DNA of 64,000 nucleotides from UBA2883 sp964017965 (GTDB lineage Bacteria; Cyanobacteriota; Vampirovibrionia; Gastranaerophilales; Gastranaerophilaceae). Below are positions 1-9,448 of this stretch, in pieces; within the stretch, counting starts at the first letter, position 1, and each line of letters opens with the position of its first letter. The DNA is taken from positions 147,090-211,089 of the forward strand of contig CAXHNV010000004.1 of assembly GCA_964017965.1 (NCBI GenBank), written 5' to 3'. The notes under the pieces are model-generated. The model had not been told where the DNA came from. It saw nothing but the letters and a program-made list of their open reading frames with translations, and searched no databases. The position numbers and the translations under genes were made by a program.

Positions 1-1061
1 GAAAGTGCCTGATAATTACCACAGCCCTCAGAATAATTTGCATATTTATATGAGGCTATTGGAAAACCTAATTCAGCCATAAAACCTAATGATAAATCTA
101 AAGCAATATCTGTATCAGTTTGAGGAGAATCTAAATGTTTATATCTTTGTTTAAATTCTTCAACCATTTTTTCTATATTTAAATCGACATCATAACCGCC
201 ATATGCACTAAGAAAAAAATGTTGCCATAATTTAAGCTGTCCAATATTTACTCCGCATAATTTAAAAGTTTTATAAGCGAATTTAAATGAAGAAATGTGT
301 TTATGTAGATTCTCTCGTAATACAGACATGCTTGTTAATATAGTTTCGTATTTAGCATAAACATAAATAACAAAACATATTGGATATAAAAATAAAGTAT
401 ACATTATTGGTAACAATAATATTTGCAATGAATGAATATTGAACAATTGCATAGGCTCTTTAAATGCCCAAATGCTACTGTGTAAAATTATAAAAGCACC
501 TATAAACATTTGAATTCCGTTTAAAAGTTGCTTAGCCTCTTTTACATTTTGAGTTTCTTCTTTAAAATATTCCATATAGGTACTTGTAGTACATAATAAT
601 GTTACAAAAGCTACTAATACAATTTCAACAAAAATATTAAAATCATGAAAATTGACAAAAAATTCTAAAAAATAAATAGCTGAAAAATAACCTACAATAT
701 TATCTTTATAAATCTTATGAAAATTATCTGTACCAATTGCTTTGCCAAATAATAGTAATCCACCGACAATAGAAAATATAGTATCTTTTAATAGTGTATT
801 GTCCCAAACATTACACTTAAACATTAAATAAGTTACTGCTATTAAATACATAGTTGGAATTAAAAAGAGTATAGTTAATTTGGAAAAAAATATCAACTTT
901 AAAACCCGTAGTAGAGCTTTTCTTACATCAAGACTTTTTATCAAACAATATGACAAAAAAGCAATAATTAAAAATGCAATTGCATACTCCCTATTAGAAA
1001 TTGAAGTAAAAAATATTTCCATAAAGTGATTATTACAGAAATGATTTATTTTCTCAAGCAT
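1..1061 (-). CDS. Multi-pass membrane protein, partial at left edge
   Basis: Unrecognised membrane protein, open to the window's left edge, so the C-terminus is missing. The frame codes without a stop from about 1242 down to base 1. The first ATG in frame is at 1061 (start MLEKINHF), but protein-like sequence containing SLGEHFAGKEHQFF continues upstream of it without an ATG, GTG or TTG, so the true start is unclear or the 5' end is damaged. About six hydrophobic segments are visible, for example FLIIAFLSYCLIKSL and LLLPIMYTLFLYPICFVIY. A soluble tail follows, with an acidic/amphipathic stretch (VEEFKQRYKHLDSPQTDTD). No family recognised. It is divergent from the LuxR-type gene to its right. 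Confidence 0.55.
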   Translation of the reverse strand, partial: MLEKINHFCNNHFMEIFFTSISNREYAIAFLIIAFLSYCLIKSLDVRKALLRVLKLIFFSKLTILFLIPTMYLIAVTYLMFKCNVWDNTLLKDTIFSIVGGLLLFGKAIGTDNFHKIYKDNIVGYFSAIYFLEFFVNFHDFNIFVEIVLVAFVTLLCTTSTYMEYFKEETQNVKEAKQLLNGIQMFIGAFIILHSSIWAFKEPMQLFNIHSLQILLLPIMYTLFLYPICFVIYVYAKYETILTSMSVLRENLHKHISSFKFAYKTFKLCGVNIGQLKLWQHFFLSAYGGYDVDLNIEKMVEEFKQRYKHLDSPQTDTDIALDLSLGFMAELGFPIASYKYANYSEGCGNYQAL

Positions 1062-1272
1062 TGAAATTATATCTGTTTTTAGGTCATACTTTCTTGTAAG
1101 TAAAACGCCACAAATCTGCTTATTCTTAATCCCGTTATAAAAAAACTGATGTTCTTTTCCGGCAAAATGTTCTCCTAAGCTAACAGAAAAATAGCCGACA
1201 TGGCTAATTGACCTTACCCCAAGTTTAATAGTTATATATTGTTAAGGGATATTATAAGGACAGAGTAGAGCT

Positions 1273-1587
1273 ATGAGCGAAAAAGAATCTTTTGTAATCA
1301 TTATTGAGAAAAATACCATTACTAAATTACTTAAAATAATCTGCCCCGAAGATAATACGCTGATGAAGAATGAAAATCTTTCACCTAACGAACACATCCC
1401 ACTCACAGAACGAGAACGCGAAATACTTAAACTAATAACACAAGGTAAAAATAATAACGAAATAGCGACCGCCCTTGAACTAAACATACATACAATTAAG
1501 TCTGATGTGTGTTCAATTCTTCAAAAACTCGAAGTCACAGACAGAGTTCAAGCTGCAGTCAAAGCCGTTAAACAAAACCTCGTCTAA
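1273..1587 (+). CDS. LuxR/GerE-type HTH transcriptional regulator
   Basis: Small protein of 104 aa. The C-terminal half is a GerE/LuxR DNA-binding domain: LTEREREILKLITQGKNNNEIA, then the recognition-helix region TIKSDVCSILQKLEVTDRVQAA (residues about 42-100). The first 40 residues do not look like a receiver domain, which would need about 120 aa, so it is a short stand-alone HTH protein or has lost a sensory domain. Its stop lies 54 bases before the metallopeptidase gene, but a TATAAT at 1613-1618 between them suggests that gene also has its own promoter. Target genes unknown. Confidence 0.7.
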   Translation: MSEKESFVIIIEKNTITKLLKIICPEDNTLMKNENLSPNEHIPLTEREREILKLITQGKNNNEIATALELNIHTIKSDVCSILQKLEVTDRVQAAVKAVKQNLV

Positions 1588-1641
1588 ACTGGACGAATTC
1601 TCTAAATTTTTGTATAATTATCATAAATGAAAGGATACAAA

Positions 1642-3378
1642 ATGAGAGATTATGAATTAAACCTATCTATAGAAGAATTAGAAAAACGTACTCACAAAGA
1701 TTATTTAGTAACAAAAACAATGCTTAAAGAGGATTCACCTGAATACACCGCACTTGCAGAAGGTGATAAAAAAGCACTTAAACACCTCGTTAAAGCTGCT
1801 TACATCCTCGAAAAAATAAATAAACAAATCGATAACCCACATAACCTACCGTTCGAAGAATACCTAAACAAAGAAATCTCTAACGGTAACAAACAAGCAG
1901 AATTGACAAAAATCCTCTACGACGCCCAAAAAGGTCTCTGCGCAATCGATAGAGAATCAAACATCATAGAACTTGCAAAAGGTGTTCACGCAACATTAGG
2001 TAAAGGCGCATACCCTGAAGATTTGGGCAAAGAAGAGTTTCAACAAATTGTTCTAAAAATGCTAAAATCAGGCAAAATAGAAGAACTTCGTACAATGCTT
2101 AACCAACGTTCAGTCGTTGAAAGACAAGGTGACGAACTCGTCGCAATCGACTATATTGATAAGTTTAAAGAAGATTTTGCTCTTATGGCAGATGAACTTG
2201 AACAAGCTGCAAAAGTTTCTACAAACAAAGATTTTAACGAATATCTTGAACTGCAAGCAAAAGCTCTAAGAACTCCTGATCCGATGCTTGATGCCTACGC
2301 AGATAAAAAATGGGCAACACTTCAAGATACACCATTGGAATTCACCATAACACGTGAAAACTACTCGGATGAACTAACAGAAAGTGTTATAGAAAACGAA
2401 GAGCTAAAAGCCCTATTAGAACAACACAAAATAACACCAATAGGAAAAGATTTCTTAGGCGGAAGAGTCGGAATAGTAAACAAAAAAGGAACCGAAGCTA
2501 TCCTAAAAGTTAAAGACTTTCTTCCTCTCATGGCAGACAATATGCCGTTCAAAGACGAGTACACCCAAAACATCTCTCCTGATAAGGATTCTAAGCAAAC
2601 AATGGTCGATGTTGACCTTGTAACCGTATCGGGTGATGTCGGAGAGTTCCGCGCAGGTATAACCCTGGCAGAAAATCTTCCAAACGATGACAAGTTATCA
2701 TTAACAATTGGCGGCGGTCGTAGAAACGTATACCACAGACAAATACGTCTAATAACAAGCGAAGATTCGAAAAAGAAGCTTCAAGAACGTCTTGACGCTA
2801 TCCTAAACAAAGACCAGCACAAATACTACAACGATGAAGCAGACCACTGGTTCACAATAGGTCACGAAAATGCCCACTCTCTTGGACCAAACTCAGGAAC
2901 AGAGGCGCTCGGCAAATACAAATCAATCATAGAAGAAAACAAAGCAGACATAACATCACTTGCTATGCTTGATGTGCTTGAGCAAAACGGAATGTACACA
3001 AAAGAAGAAAAAGAACAAATAATTGTAACCTACGCAGCAGATAACATGCTTAAATCTAAACCAACTCTAAGTCAAGCTCACAGAGTTCGTTCAGTAATGC
3101 AAAACTATTATTTCCTTAAAGAAGGCGCAATAGAAATCTCTGCTGACGGGGTTCTAACAGTTAACATTGAAAAGATGATTCCGACAGCTCAAAAAATGCT
3201 TGAAGAAATCATTCGAATCCAAATCGACGGAGACTTTAACAAAGGCGAAAAATACGTCCTCGAAAACTTCCAATGGACACCGGAAATGGATTTAATAGCA
3301 GAAAAAATAAAAAAAGTCTCAAAATCCCTCAACGGTAAAGTTGAAGAACCTCTGGCAACTGTTCTTCTAAATTCATAA
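1642..3378 (+). CDS. M49-like (dipeptidyl-peptidase III-related) metallopeptidase
   Basis: 578 aa. Near residues 415-445 it carries a zinc site, GHENAHSLGP (HExxH), followed by EENKADITSLAML. This matches the HE...H plus EE.(R/K)AD arrangement of dipeptidyl-peptidase III-like (M49) enzymes, in which the second motif gives the third zinc ligand. No signal peptide, so probably cytosolic. ATG 1642 is chosen over ATG 1627 because AAAGGA lies just before it at the right spacing. A TATAAT at 1613-1618 is a plausible -10. A strong terminator follows. The family is inferred from the two motifs; the substrate is unknown. Confidence 0.6.
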   Translation: MRDYELNLSIEELEKRTHKDYLVTKTMLKEDSPEYTALAEGDKKALKHLVKAAYILEKINKQIDNPHNLPFEEYLNKEISNGNKQAELTKILYDAQKGLCAIDRESNIIELAKGVHATLGKGAYPEDLGKEEFQQIVLKMLKSGKIEELRTMLNQRSVVERQGDELVAIDYIDKFKEDFALMADELEQAAKVSTNKDFNEYLELQAKALRTPDPMLDAYADKKWATLQDTPLEFTITRENYSDELTESVIENEELKALLEQHKITPIGKDFLGGRVGIVNKKGTEAILKVKDFLPLMADNMPFKDEYTQNISPDKDSKQTMVDVDLVTVSGDVGEFRAGITLAENLPNDDKLSLTIGGGRRNVYHRQIRLITSEDSKKKLQERLDAILNKDQHKYYNDEADHWFTIGHENAHSLGPNSGTEALGKYKSIIEENKADITSLAMLDVLEQNGMYTKEEKEQIIVTYAADNMLKSKPTLSQAHRVRSVMQNYYFLKEGAIEISADGVLTVNIEKMIPTAQKMLEEIIRIQIDGDFNKGEKYVLENFQWTPEMDLIAEKIKKVSKSLNGKVEEPLATVLLNS

Positions 3379-3402
3379 AACTATAAAAAATAACACAAAC
3401 AA

Positions 3403-3440
3403 AAACGTCTGATATACGCTATATCAGGCGTTTTTATTGT
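3403..3440 (+). terminator. Rho-independent terminator after the M49-like gene
   Basis: The inverted repeat ACGTCTGATATA / TATATCAGGCGT with a short loop (one wobble pair) is followed by a T-rich run. It lies 25 bases after the metallopeptidase stop. Confidence 0.85.
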
Positions 3441-3572
3441 TTTGTAAAGAAGTGTTAAGAATATAAAACAAAAAAGGCAATTTTTAAGAAGCGATATACT
3501 TTATATATACATAAGAGATAATTAAATCTCGAAGGATAATTAGGATAATTAGAATATTAGAGGATATAGGAT

Positions 3573-3776
3573 ATGGCATTAGGACAATTCGGTAGTTTAA
3601 CTTACAACACAAACAAAAACACTTACGGCTACTCAATCTCAAATGATTTCGGAATGAATACTATTTTAAAGACTTTGGGTAAAGCTAATTTCACAAATCC
3701 AATTGCTAACAACGCACCGCAAGAAAATGCTTTAGAAAACTTAGCAGAAGACGGTCACGTTGAAGTATTAAGCTAA
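3573..3776 (+). CDS. Small hypothetical protein
   Basis: 67-residue protein starting MALGQFGSLTYNTNKN, unrecognised. It is polar, rich in Asn, with no membrane segment and an acidic C-terminus (LAEDGHVEVLS). The upstream leader contains a tandem repeat of AGGATAATT and a GAGGAT ribosome-binding site about 10 bases before ATG. It stands alone between two terminators, which supports a real monocistronic gene. Its style (a short protein with a Tyr/Asn-rich N-terminus) resembles other lineage-specific hypotheticals here, but no function can be given. Confidence 0.55.
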   Translation: MALGQFGSLTYNTNKNTYGYSISNDFGMNTILKTLGKANFTNPIANNAPQENALENLAEDGHVEVLS

Positions 3777-3851
3777 TTTTTGGATTACTACGTCTATTTT
3801 AGGGGTTAATGTGCACCATAATGCTATTATCTATTCTAATTATCAAAATAT

Positions 3852-3875
3852 GAGCCGTAAAGGCTCTTTTTTTTT
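3852..3875 (+). terminator. Rho-independent terminator
   Basis: Stem GAGCC-GTAAA-GGCTC followed directly by nine T residues. It ends the small gene at 3573-3776 and sits just before the convergent AsmA-like gene. Confidence 0.85.
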
Positions 3876-3887
3876 GCCCCAAAAAGA

Positions 3888-6635
3888 TTATTTTATACGT
3901 TTTAGAGAAGAGATAAAGTTGTTACGTTCAACATCACCTTCAACCTTAGTCAAGAAAATCTGACAATCTTTTTCTTCCGCCTCAATATTAGGAATCTCCT
4001 TAACTTCCTGATTATAAAGGTTATAAAGGGTTTTACTTGTTAATGGAAGGTGACTTGCAAGACTGCTCAAAGAAATGTGTCTCAACACTCCATAGATACC
4101 TTTATTTTTGTTAGAAAACTTCGTATAAATTCTCAATGAAGCATCGCGATTTTCAAGGTCAAATCTACCGGCAATATAAGAACTCAGTTGAGGTGCTGCT
4201 GATTTAATGTTAATTCGTTCAACAACATTATCTTTCATTAATAAATGACCTGATATAGTATTAAATTCGCCTTTTGGAATATTTACCAAATCCCAAATAG
4301 TAGTCGGAGAAATCATCGCAAGAGGGTTTCTGAATATTGAAGCAATATTCAATACATACTGCAAGAATCCGACTGTACCAATAGTACCGTCTTTTATTTC
4401 AAACTTAATTTCGCCGTTTAGTTTCAGACTGTTATCTGTATGTAACTCAATTAGTCCGCGTGCTTTACCGCTTATCTCATCCTTTAGCCCCAGTAAAGAT
4501 GATGCAACAATATTAGAATCAACATCTTTTACACCGAGTCTTACTTTATAAATATGTTTTTTCAAATCACAGAACACTTTACAAGAAGATATACCTTCTG
4601 CAAAACCAAATCTATTTGAATTCAATTCCAGAATAGAATTTTCGTTTAATGACATTGTTGCAACCAAATCGTCGATATGAATATCATTATAAATCCCTTC
4701 ATTCATTTTGAAAGAACAGCTTTTTATAATCAGATTAGAAGTATCAAATGTTGGCACAACATCGTCATCATTAGATAAATCAGCTTTTTGAGTAGTAGCT
4801 TCTCCTTGCATATTCATTGATTCAAGCATTTTGCCAATATTAATTTTATCAATTGCAAGATTCAACTTATTTATTACAATAGGGAATGCGATATTATTAA
4901 CGAATTCACCGTCGAGATTATATTTAGTTCTTCTATATCTACCATTAGCATTGATATTAATTGTATCGAAATTGGTAGATAAAGTACCCTTTTCAACATA
5001 AATACGTTGAGAAGGAACCCTTATTTTCGAAAGGTTAATATTACCAAAAAGTTTTACACCCTTAGGACCGTCGATTGCTTTCAGTTTACCGACAACAGTA
5101 CCGCCTTTGAACAAATCTGCACGTGCAACCATATTCAAAAACTCACTTGGTAAAGGTTCAGAGACTTCAAATCCCATTTCTTTAAAGTTTATATCTTTTG
5201 AAAAATCAATTTTACCTGTTAACTGAAGTATTTTATGATAAATATTTTCTGTATTGTTTTGTTCGGTTATATAGTAATTAAGTTTTTTCAAATCAAGCAT
5301 CATATCCTTAATCTGCATATCAGCAAGAAGAATTCTTTGTAATTTATACTTACTCAAGGGTTCTCCGCCAATCAGGATATCATTATCAGCATTAACCCAG
5401 AATATCCAGCGCATATCTACGACATTATTTAGCATAGATACGTGTAATTTAGTATCTGCATCACTTTTTAATTCAATTGGATAACCTACCATTTTAGATA
5501 AATAATTTTTCATAAAATCGTTTGATACTTTTGCATTGATATCGACATTTGTATCAAATGTTTTCATATAATCTTTTACAGTACCGGTAAGTTTAATATC
5601 GTTTTTCGGACGCTTGTCATAATGTCCTACAAAATCGTTCAAAAAGATATCGTTATTTGTTATTTTAACGTTACCTTTAGTAACTGTAAGCGGAATATTA
5701 TCAATCGGAACAAGACCAAAGTTAACCTTTTTGATACATACATTACCGCTTTGCCCTTTATTATTCATATTAAAATTAAAATCAAAAAGCCCCTTAATAT
5801 CAGAGAAGAATGCTAACAGCTCTGAACCGTTCGGGATAAGGATATTTGATTCAATAATATCAACAACATTTTCGACTTTAAAATCATTAGAAAATACGTC
5901 AATATTAAACCTGTTACGTTTATCCATTTTAGCGTTTATATTGACAATAGATTCGTTTAATCTTAACTTACAATTATCGACAACAAGCTTATCTCTTTCG
6001 ATATAAACGTTATTATCATCATCAAACACAACATTTATAATATGTTTATCTTTTATGACGTTTGTTGCAAGATAAAAGTGTAAATAATTCTTTTTCTTAG
6101 ATTTTGCAAGGTAGATATCATCAATCCAAACATCGTATAAAACACCGTTTGCATCGTATAAGATACGAACATCATCGACATCAATATCAGCATTAAAGAA
6201 GCCAAATTCCCAGTCACAAGGCTGAGGTTCTTTCTTTTCACCGGCAGGGAATAAACTAATAAGCTTCGTTGCATCAACGAAGAACTTAGGGGACTTTAAT
6301 GTCCTTAATTCTACACGTTTATTAAAAAGTTTTGCAAAAGACAAAGCAACGTCACAATCATCAAGACGTAAATAGTTTTGATTATCTTTATCAATAGAAA
6401 TTTTATCAACAGAGAATTCTATTATCGGAGACAGTTTAGTTTTCAATACAGGTTTTTCAATCGTCAAGGACGCATTTGTAAGCTTGTGAAACTCGTTTTT
6501 AACAATATTCTGTACAATTTCTGACGATACAGCTTTTGGCAGCAAAAACAAGTATAAAAACAAAGCTACAAAAACTAAACCGAACACAAATAATCCGATA
6601 AATAAATTTATTTTATTATTCTTAGACATTTTCAT
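3888..6635 (-). CDS. AsmA-like/DUF3971 envelope protein
   Basis: 915 aa with one N-terminal membrane anchor (LFIGLFVFGLVFVALFLYLFLL, residues about 11-32) and a long beta-rich periplasmic body. Blocks such as LKLNGEIKFEIKDGTIG, ISGHLLMKDNVVERINIKS and FDLENRDASLRIYTKFS are typical of the AsmA/YhdP/TamB superfamily C-terminal region. These bridge-like proteins are anchored in the inner membrane and take part in phospholipid transport to, or homeostasis of, the outer membrane. This fits a diderm host. A TATAAT-like -10 lies just upstream on this strand (around 6653-6658). ATG 6635 (MKMSKNN) is used; ATG 6629 is also possible. Single-gene unit. Confidence 0.75.
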   Translation of the reverse strand: MKMSKNNKINLFIGLFVFGLVFVALFLYLFLLPKAVSSEIVQNIVKNEFHKLTNASLTIEKPVLKTKLSPIIEFSVDKISIDKDNQNYLRLDDCDVALSFAKLFNKRVELRTLKSPKFFVDATKLISLFPAGEKKEPQPCDWEFGFFNADIDVDDVRILYDANGVLYDVWIDDIYLAKSKKKNYLHFYLATNVIKDKHIINVVFDDDNNVYIERDKLVVDNCKLRLNESIVNINAKMDKRNRFNIDVFSNDFKVENVVDIIESNILIPNGSELLAFFSDIKGLFDFNFNMNNKGQSGNVCIKKVNFGLVPIDNIPLTVTKGNVKITNNDIFLNDFVGHYDKRPKNDIKLTGTVKDYMKTFDTNVDINAKVSNDFMKNYLSKMVGYPIELKSDADTKLHVSMLNNVVDMRWIFWVNADNDILIGGEPLSKYKLQRILLADMQIKDMMLDLKKLNYYITEQNNTENIYHKILQLTGKIDFSKDINFKEMGFEVSEPLPSEFLNMVARADLFKGGTVVGKLKAIDGPKGVKLFGNINLSKIRVPSQRIYVEKGTLSTNFDTININANGRYRRTKYNLDGEFVNNIAFPIVINKLNLAIDKINIGKMLESMNMQGEATTQKADLSNDDDVVPTFDTSNLIIKSCSFKMNEGIYNDIHIDDLVATMSLNENSILELNSNRFGFAEGISSCKVFCDLKKHIYKVRLGVKDVDSNIVASSLLGLKDEISGKARGLIELHTDNSLKLNGEIKFEIKDGTIGTVGFLQYVLNIASIFRNPLAMISPTTIWDLVNIPKGEFNTISGHLLMKDNVVERINIKSAAPQLSSYIAGRFDLENRDASLRIYTKFSNKNKGIYGVLRHISLSSLASHLPLTSKTLYNLYNQEVKEIPNIEAEEKDCQIFLTKVEGDVERNNFISSLKRIK

Positions 6636-6673
6636 ATTTCCAAATCCAATTTTATTATATCATGAAAACCTTT

Positions 6674-7612
6674 TTACAAAACACAGCGGACTCTATGAGT
6701 TTCAGAGAGTTCAATAAAATTCGGACATTTCAAGTCGCAATCATCGTTTGAATATTTACATCGAGAAAAGAACTTACAACCCTGAGGAAGTTCTAAAGGT
6801 AAATCACCCTGCAACATTTCAGAGCGTTCTTTCTTGAATTTTGGAACAGCATTAAGAAGCGCCTTTGTATAAGGGTGAACAGGGTTATCATAAATTTCAT
6901 TAGTCAGCCCCTGTTCAAGTACTTCACCAAGATACATTACTGAAACTTTGTCTGACAAGTATTTGATAACGCTCAAATCGTGCGATATGAACAAAATAGT
7001 GAGATTAAACTCTTTTTTCAAATCATTCAGAAGATTTATTATTTGCGCCTGAATACTGGCATCCAATGCACTAACAGGCTCATCCGCTATAATAAGTTTT
7101 GGTTTTAATATCAAAGCTCTTGCGATAGCTATTCTTTGACGTTGACCGCCTGAAAACTCGTGAGGATAAAGCTCCAATGCGTTTGGTTTTAACCCGACCT
7201 TTTCTATTATCTCTACTATAAGTTTATCTTTTTCTTCTTTTGAATAATCCGTATTTATATCGAGTGTTTCGCGCAGAATATCTTTAATTTTCATCTTAGG
7301 GTTAAGGCTTGAATAAGGGTTTTGAAATATCATCTGAACATTATGACGATAGTTTCTCAGCTCATCTTTAGAGTATTTCATAATATCTTCATTGTTATAA
7401 AGAATATTACCTTCATAAAACGGAACCAGACGCATAATAGCTTTAGCCAGCGTTGATTTACCGCAGCCTGATTCACCTGCAATAGAATATATCTCACCCT
7501 CGTTTATAGTTAAAGAAACACCGTTAACAGCGTTCACAACTCTTTCTGAACCAACTTTTGATACTTTATATCTAACCTTTAAATTATTTATTTTTAAGAT
7601 AGTTTTTCCCAT
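6674..7612 (-). CDS. Oligopeptide/dipeptide-type ABC transporter ATPase
   Basis: 312 aa. Walker A GESGCGKST, Q-loop region MIFQNPYSSLNPKM, signature SGGQRQR and Walker B LIIADEP are intact. The C-terminal extension with CKFFSRCKYSNDDCDLKCP and HRVRCVL is the oligopeptide-transporter C-terminal motif, as in OppF/DppF. It energises uptake of peptides, or of nickel or other small solutes, at the cytoplasmic face. No permease or binding-protein gene is adjacent, so it is an orphan here. The TTG at 7627 is an alternative start; neither start has a clear ribosome-binding site. Confidence 0.85.
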   Translation of the reverse strand: MGKTILKINNLKVRYKVSKVGSERVVNAVNGVSLTINEGEIYSIAGESGCGKSTLAKAIMRLVPFYEGNILYNNEDIMKYSKDELRNYRHNVQMIFQNPYSSLNPKMKIKDILRETLDINTDYSKEEKDKLIVEIIEKVGLKPNALELYPHEFSGGQRQRIAIARALILKPKLIIADEPVSALDASIQAQIINLLNDLKKEFNLTILFISHDLSVIKYLSDKVSVMYLGEVLEQGLTNEIYDNPVHPYTKALLNAVPKFKKERSEMLQGDLPLELPQGCKFFSRCKYSNDDCDLKCPNFIELSETHRVRCVL

Positions 7613-7657
7613 AATATGATTATTCAATAAATAAAAAATTTTGCTATCAACAACTTA

Positions 7658-8254
7658 CTATAATTCTCTACGACCTTCCAACGCTTTTGCGATAGTAATT
7701 TCATCAGCGTACTCAATATCAGAGCCGATAGGAATCCCGAATGCGATTCTTGAGATTTTTATCCCGAAAGGTTTAACAAGTTTTGTCAGGTAAAGACAAG
7801 TAGCTTCACCTTCAACAGAAGGACTTAGAGCAAGTATAAGCTCTTTCACGTCGTTATCAACCAATCTGGTTAAAAGCTCTTTTATTCTAATATCTTCAGC
7901 ACCTATTCCGTCGATTGGAGAGATAAGCCCTTGTAAAACGTGGAACAAACCTTTGTACTCATTAGTTTTTTCGATAGCAATCAAGTCTCTTGTTTCAGCA
8001 ACAACACAAATGGTTGATTTATCGCGGGCTGTAGAGCTGCAAATTTCACAGGGAGAAGTATTTGAGAGGTTAAAACAAACCTCACATGTGCAGGTTTGAG
8101 CTTTTGCATTAACAATAGCTTCCGCTAAGCTTTCAACTTCTTGATTACTCATTTTAAGAATTTGAAAAGCCATTCTCTGTGCAGATTTGGGACCTATTGA
8201 CGAGAATTTCTTTAAATGTTCTATGAGTGTAGCTATCGGTTTTGGATAAATCAT
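7658..8254 (-). CDS. recR: Recombination mediator protein RecR
   Basis: 198 aa, normal RecR length. It has an N-terminal helix-hairpin-helix (FSSIGPKSAQRMAFQIL), a four-Cys zinc finger (CTCEVCFNL...PCEIC) and a Toprim domain (ICVVAETRDLIAIEKT, LALSPSVEGEATCLYL). RecR forms a DNA clamp with RecO/RecF that loads RecA at gaps. ATG 8254 overlaps the ybaB stop as TAATG, so the two are translationally coupled. ybaB-recR is the classic pairing; dnaX, often upstream, is absent here. Confidence 0.95.
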   Translation of the reverse strand: MIYPKPIATLIEHLKKFSSIGPKSAQRMAFQILKMSNQEVESLAEAIVNAKAQTCTCEVCFNLSNTSPCEICSSTARDKSTICVVAETRDLIAIEKTNEYKGLFHVLQGLISPIDGIGAEDIRIKELLTRLVDNDVKELILALSPSVEGEATCLYLTKLVKPFGIKISRIAFGIPIGSDIEYADEITIAKALEGRREL

Positions 8255-8586
8255 TAGCAAAGTCCGGGAATACTGATACCGCCTGTTACTGACTTGATTT
8301 TTGCTTCCATTTCATCACTCGCTTTTTTAGAAGTTTGAGTAATTGCTGTAATGATAGCATCTTCCAATGTTTCAATAGTATCTTCATCAACTGATTCCGG
8401 ATTTTCAGGGTTGATTAATTCTGCAGAAAGTTTAATAGATTTGAATTTACCCTGTCCGTCACAGATAACTTTAACAGCGCCGTTTAAAGCTTCACCTGAA
8501 ACTTCAGTGTTTGATAATTCAGTTTGCACATCTTTCAATCTCTTCTGGATATTTTGTGCTTGCTGCATCATTTGCATAATATTCAT
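8254..8586 (-). CDS. YbaB/EbfC family nucleoid-associated protein
   Basis: 110 aa with the canonical N-terminus (MNIMQMMQQAQNIQKRLKDVQTEL) and the central GAVKVICDGQGKFKSIKLS block. The family forms dimers that bind DNA and shape the nucleoid. A GGAGGAG ribosome-binding site precedes the ATG. It is co-transcribed with recR (overlapping TAATG), as in most bacteria. Confidence 0.93.
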   Translation of the reverse strand: MNIMQMMQQAQNIQKRLKDVQTELSNTEVSGEALNGAVKVICDGQGKFKSIKLSAELINPENPESVDEDTIETLEDAIITAITQTSKKASDEMEAKIKSVTGGISIPGLC

Positions 8587-8650
8587 AAGAATTTACTCCT
8601 CCTAATTACACTAATTTTACCCCTTAGCTTTTTTATTATACAATAAAAGT

Positions 8651-9448
8651 ATGAAAAGTTACACCTATTTAAACGAAAGTGTTAAAAACGGTTATATGCT
8701 CAGGTGGAGCAAAATGCCTATTGCTGTTTACATTGCTCCTATGAAATTCTACTCTAAAAGGGGCGAAGAAGCAATCTATAACAAACTCGTATATAGAGCG
8801 CTGGAAGCATGGGAGAGTGTAAGCGAAGGACTTGTACAATTCAGAATGGTTAATTCTTTGTACGATTCACAAATAAACATCGACTGGAGAAGGGTAGACA
8901 GAAAAGCTCTCGGACACTGCACTTATAACTACAATAATCAACAAGTATTATACGGAGCGGATGTTTCAATCGGGTTAACTGACGGAACTATTCACCAACA
9001 ATACGATTCAACCGATGAAGTTTATCATACAATCCTGCACGAAATAGGACACGCACTCGGATTAGGACACAGTCCTTATAAATCAGATATTATGTATACT
9101 CCGCATCAATACGGAGTGGTTAGCTTGTCTTTAAACGATGCCTATTCAATCCAATGTTTGTATTGCCTACCGCCTGCAACGCCGGTCAGACAAATTGCTG
9201 CTCAATACTCTGTTATGACAGACCACGATATTGATTTGGTCATCTCAAAACTCGATGAAAAATACCAACAAGAATCTACCGGAGAAACCCCGCAACCTGT
9301 CCAAAATTATCAGCCGCAAAGAGATTTACTCGATGAAACAGCAGGGATTGCCGACATTCAAAAATATCACCTTATGATACAAAGTGTAGGACTATCAAAT
9401 AATATGCAAAAGTTCTTTATTGACCAGCACAGAAAGAACAATCAATAA
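8651..9448 (+). CDS. Matrixin-like zinc metalloprotease
   Basis: 265 aa. The zinc motif HEIGHALGLGH (HExxHxxGxxH) near residues 129-139 is followed by SDIMYTP, the Met-turn, which is diagnostic of metzincins of the matrixin (M10A) type. The upstream segment (QINIDWRRVDRKALGHCTY...) is the typical pro-catalytic fold. The C-terminal 70 residues are Gln/Pro-rich (PVQNYQPQRD) and probably disordered. No signal peptide or propeptide cysteine switch is visible, so secretion would need a non-classical route or the start is mis-set. It converges with the SGNH hydrolase gene, overlapping it by 32 bases at the 3' ends. Confidence 0.8.
   Translation: MKSYTYLNESVKNGYMLRWSKMPIAVYIAPMKFYSKRGEEAIYNKLVYRALEAWESVSEGLVQFRMVNSLYDSQINIDWRRVDRKALGHCTYNYNNQQVLYGADVSIGLTDGTIHQQYDSTDEVYHTILHEIGHALGLGHSPYKSDIMYTPHQYGVVSLSLNDAYSIQCLYCLPPATPVRQIAAQYSVMTDHDIDLVISKLDEKYQQESTGETPQPVQNYQPQRDLLDETAGIADIQKYHLMIQSVGLSNNMQKFFIDQHRKNNQ

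Noticed and set aside
9417..9448. Overlap of the matrixin-like and SGNH genes as a fused or regulatory element
   Set aside because: Simple convergent 3' overlap of 32 bases, common in compact genomes.
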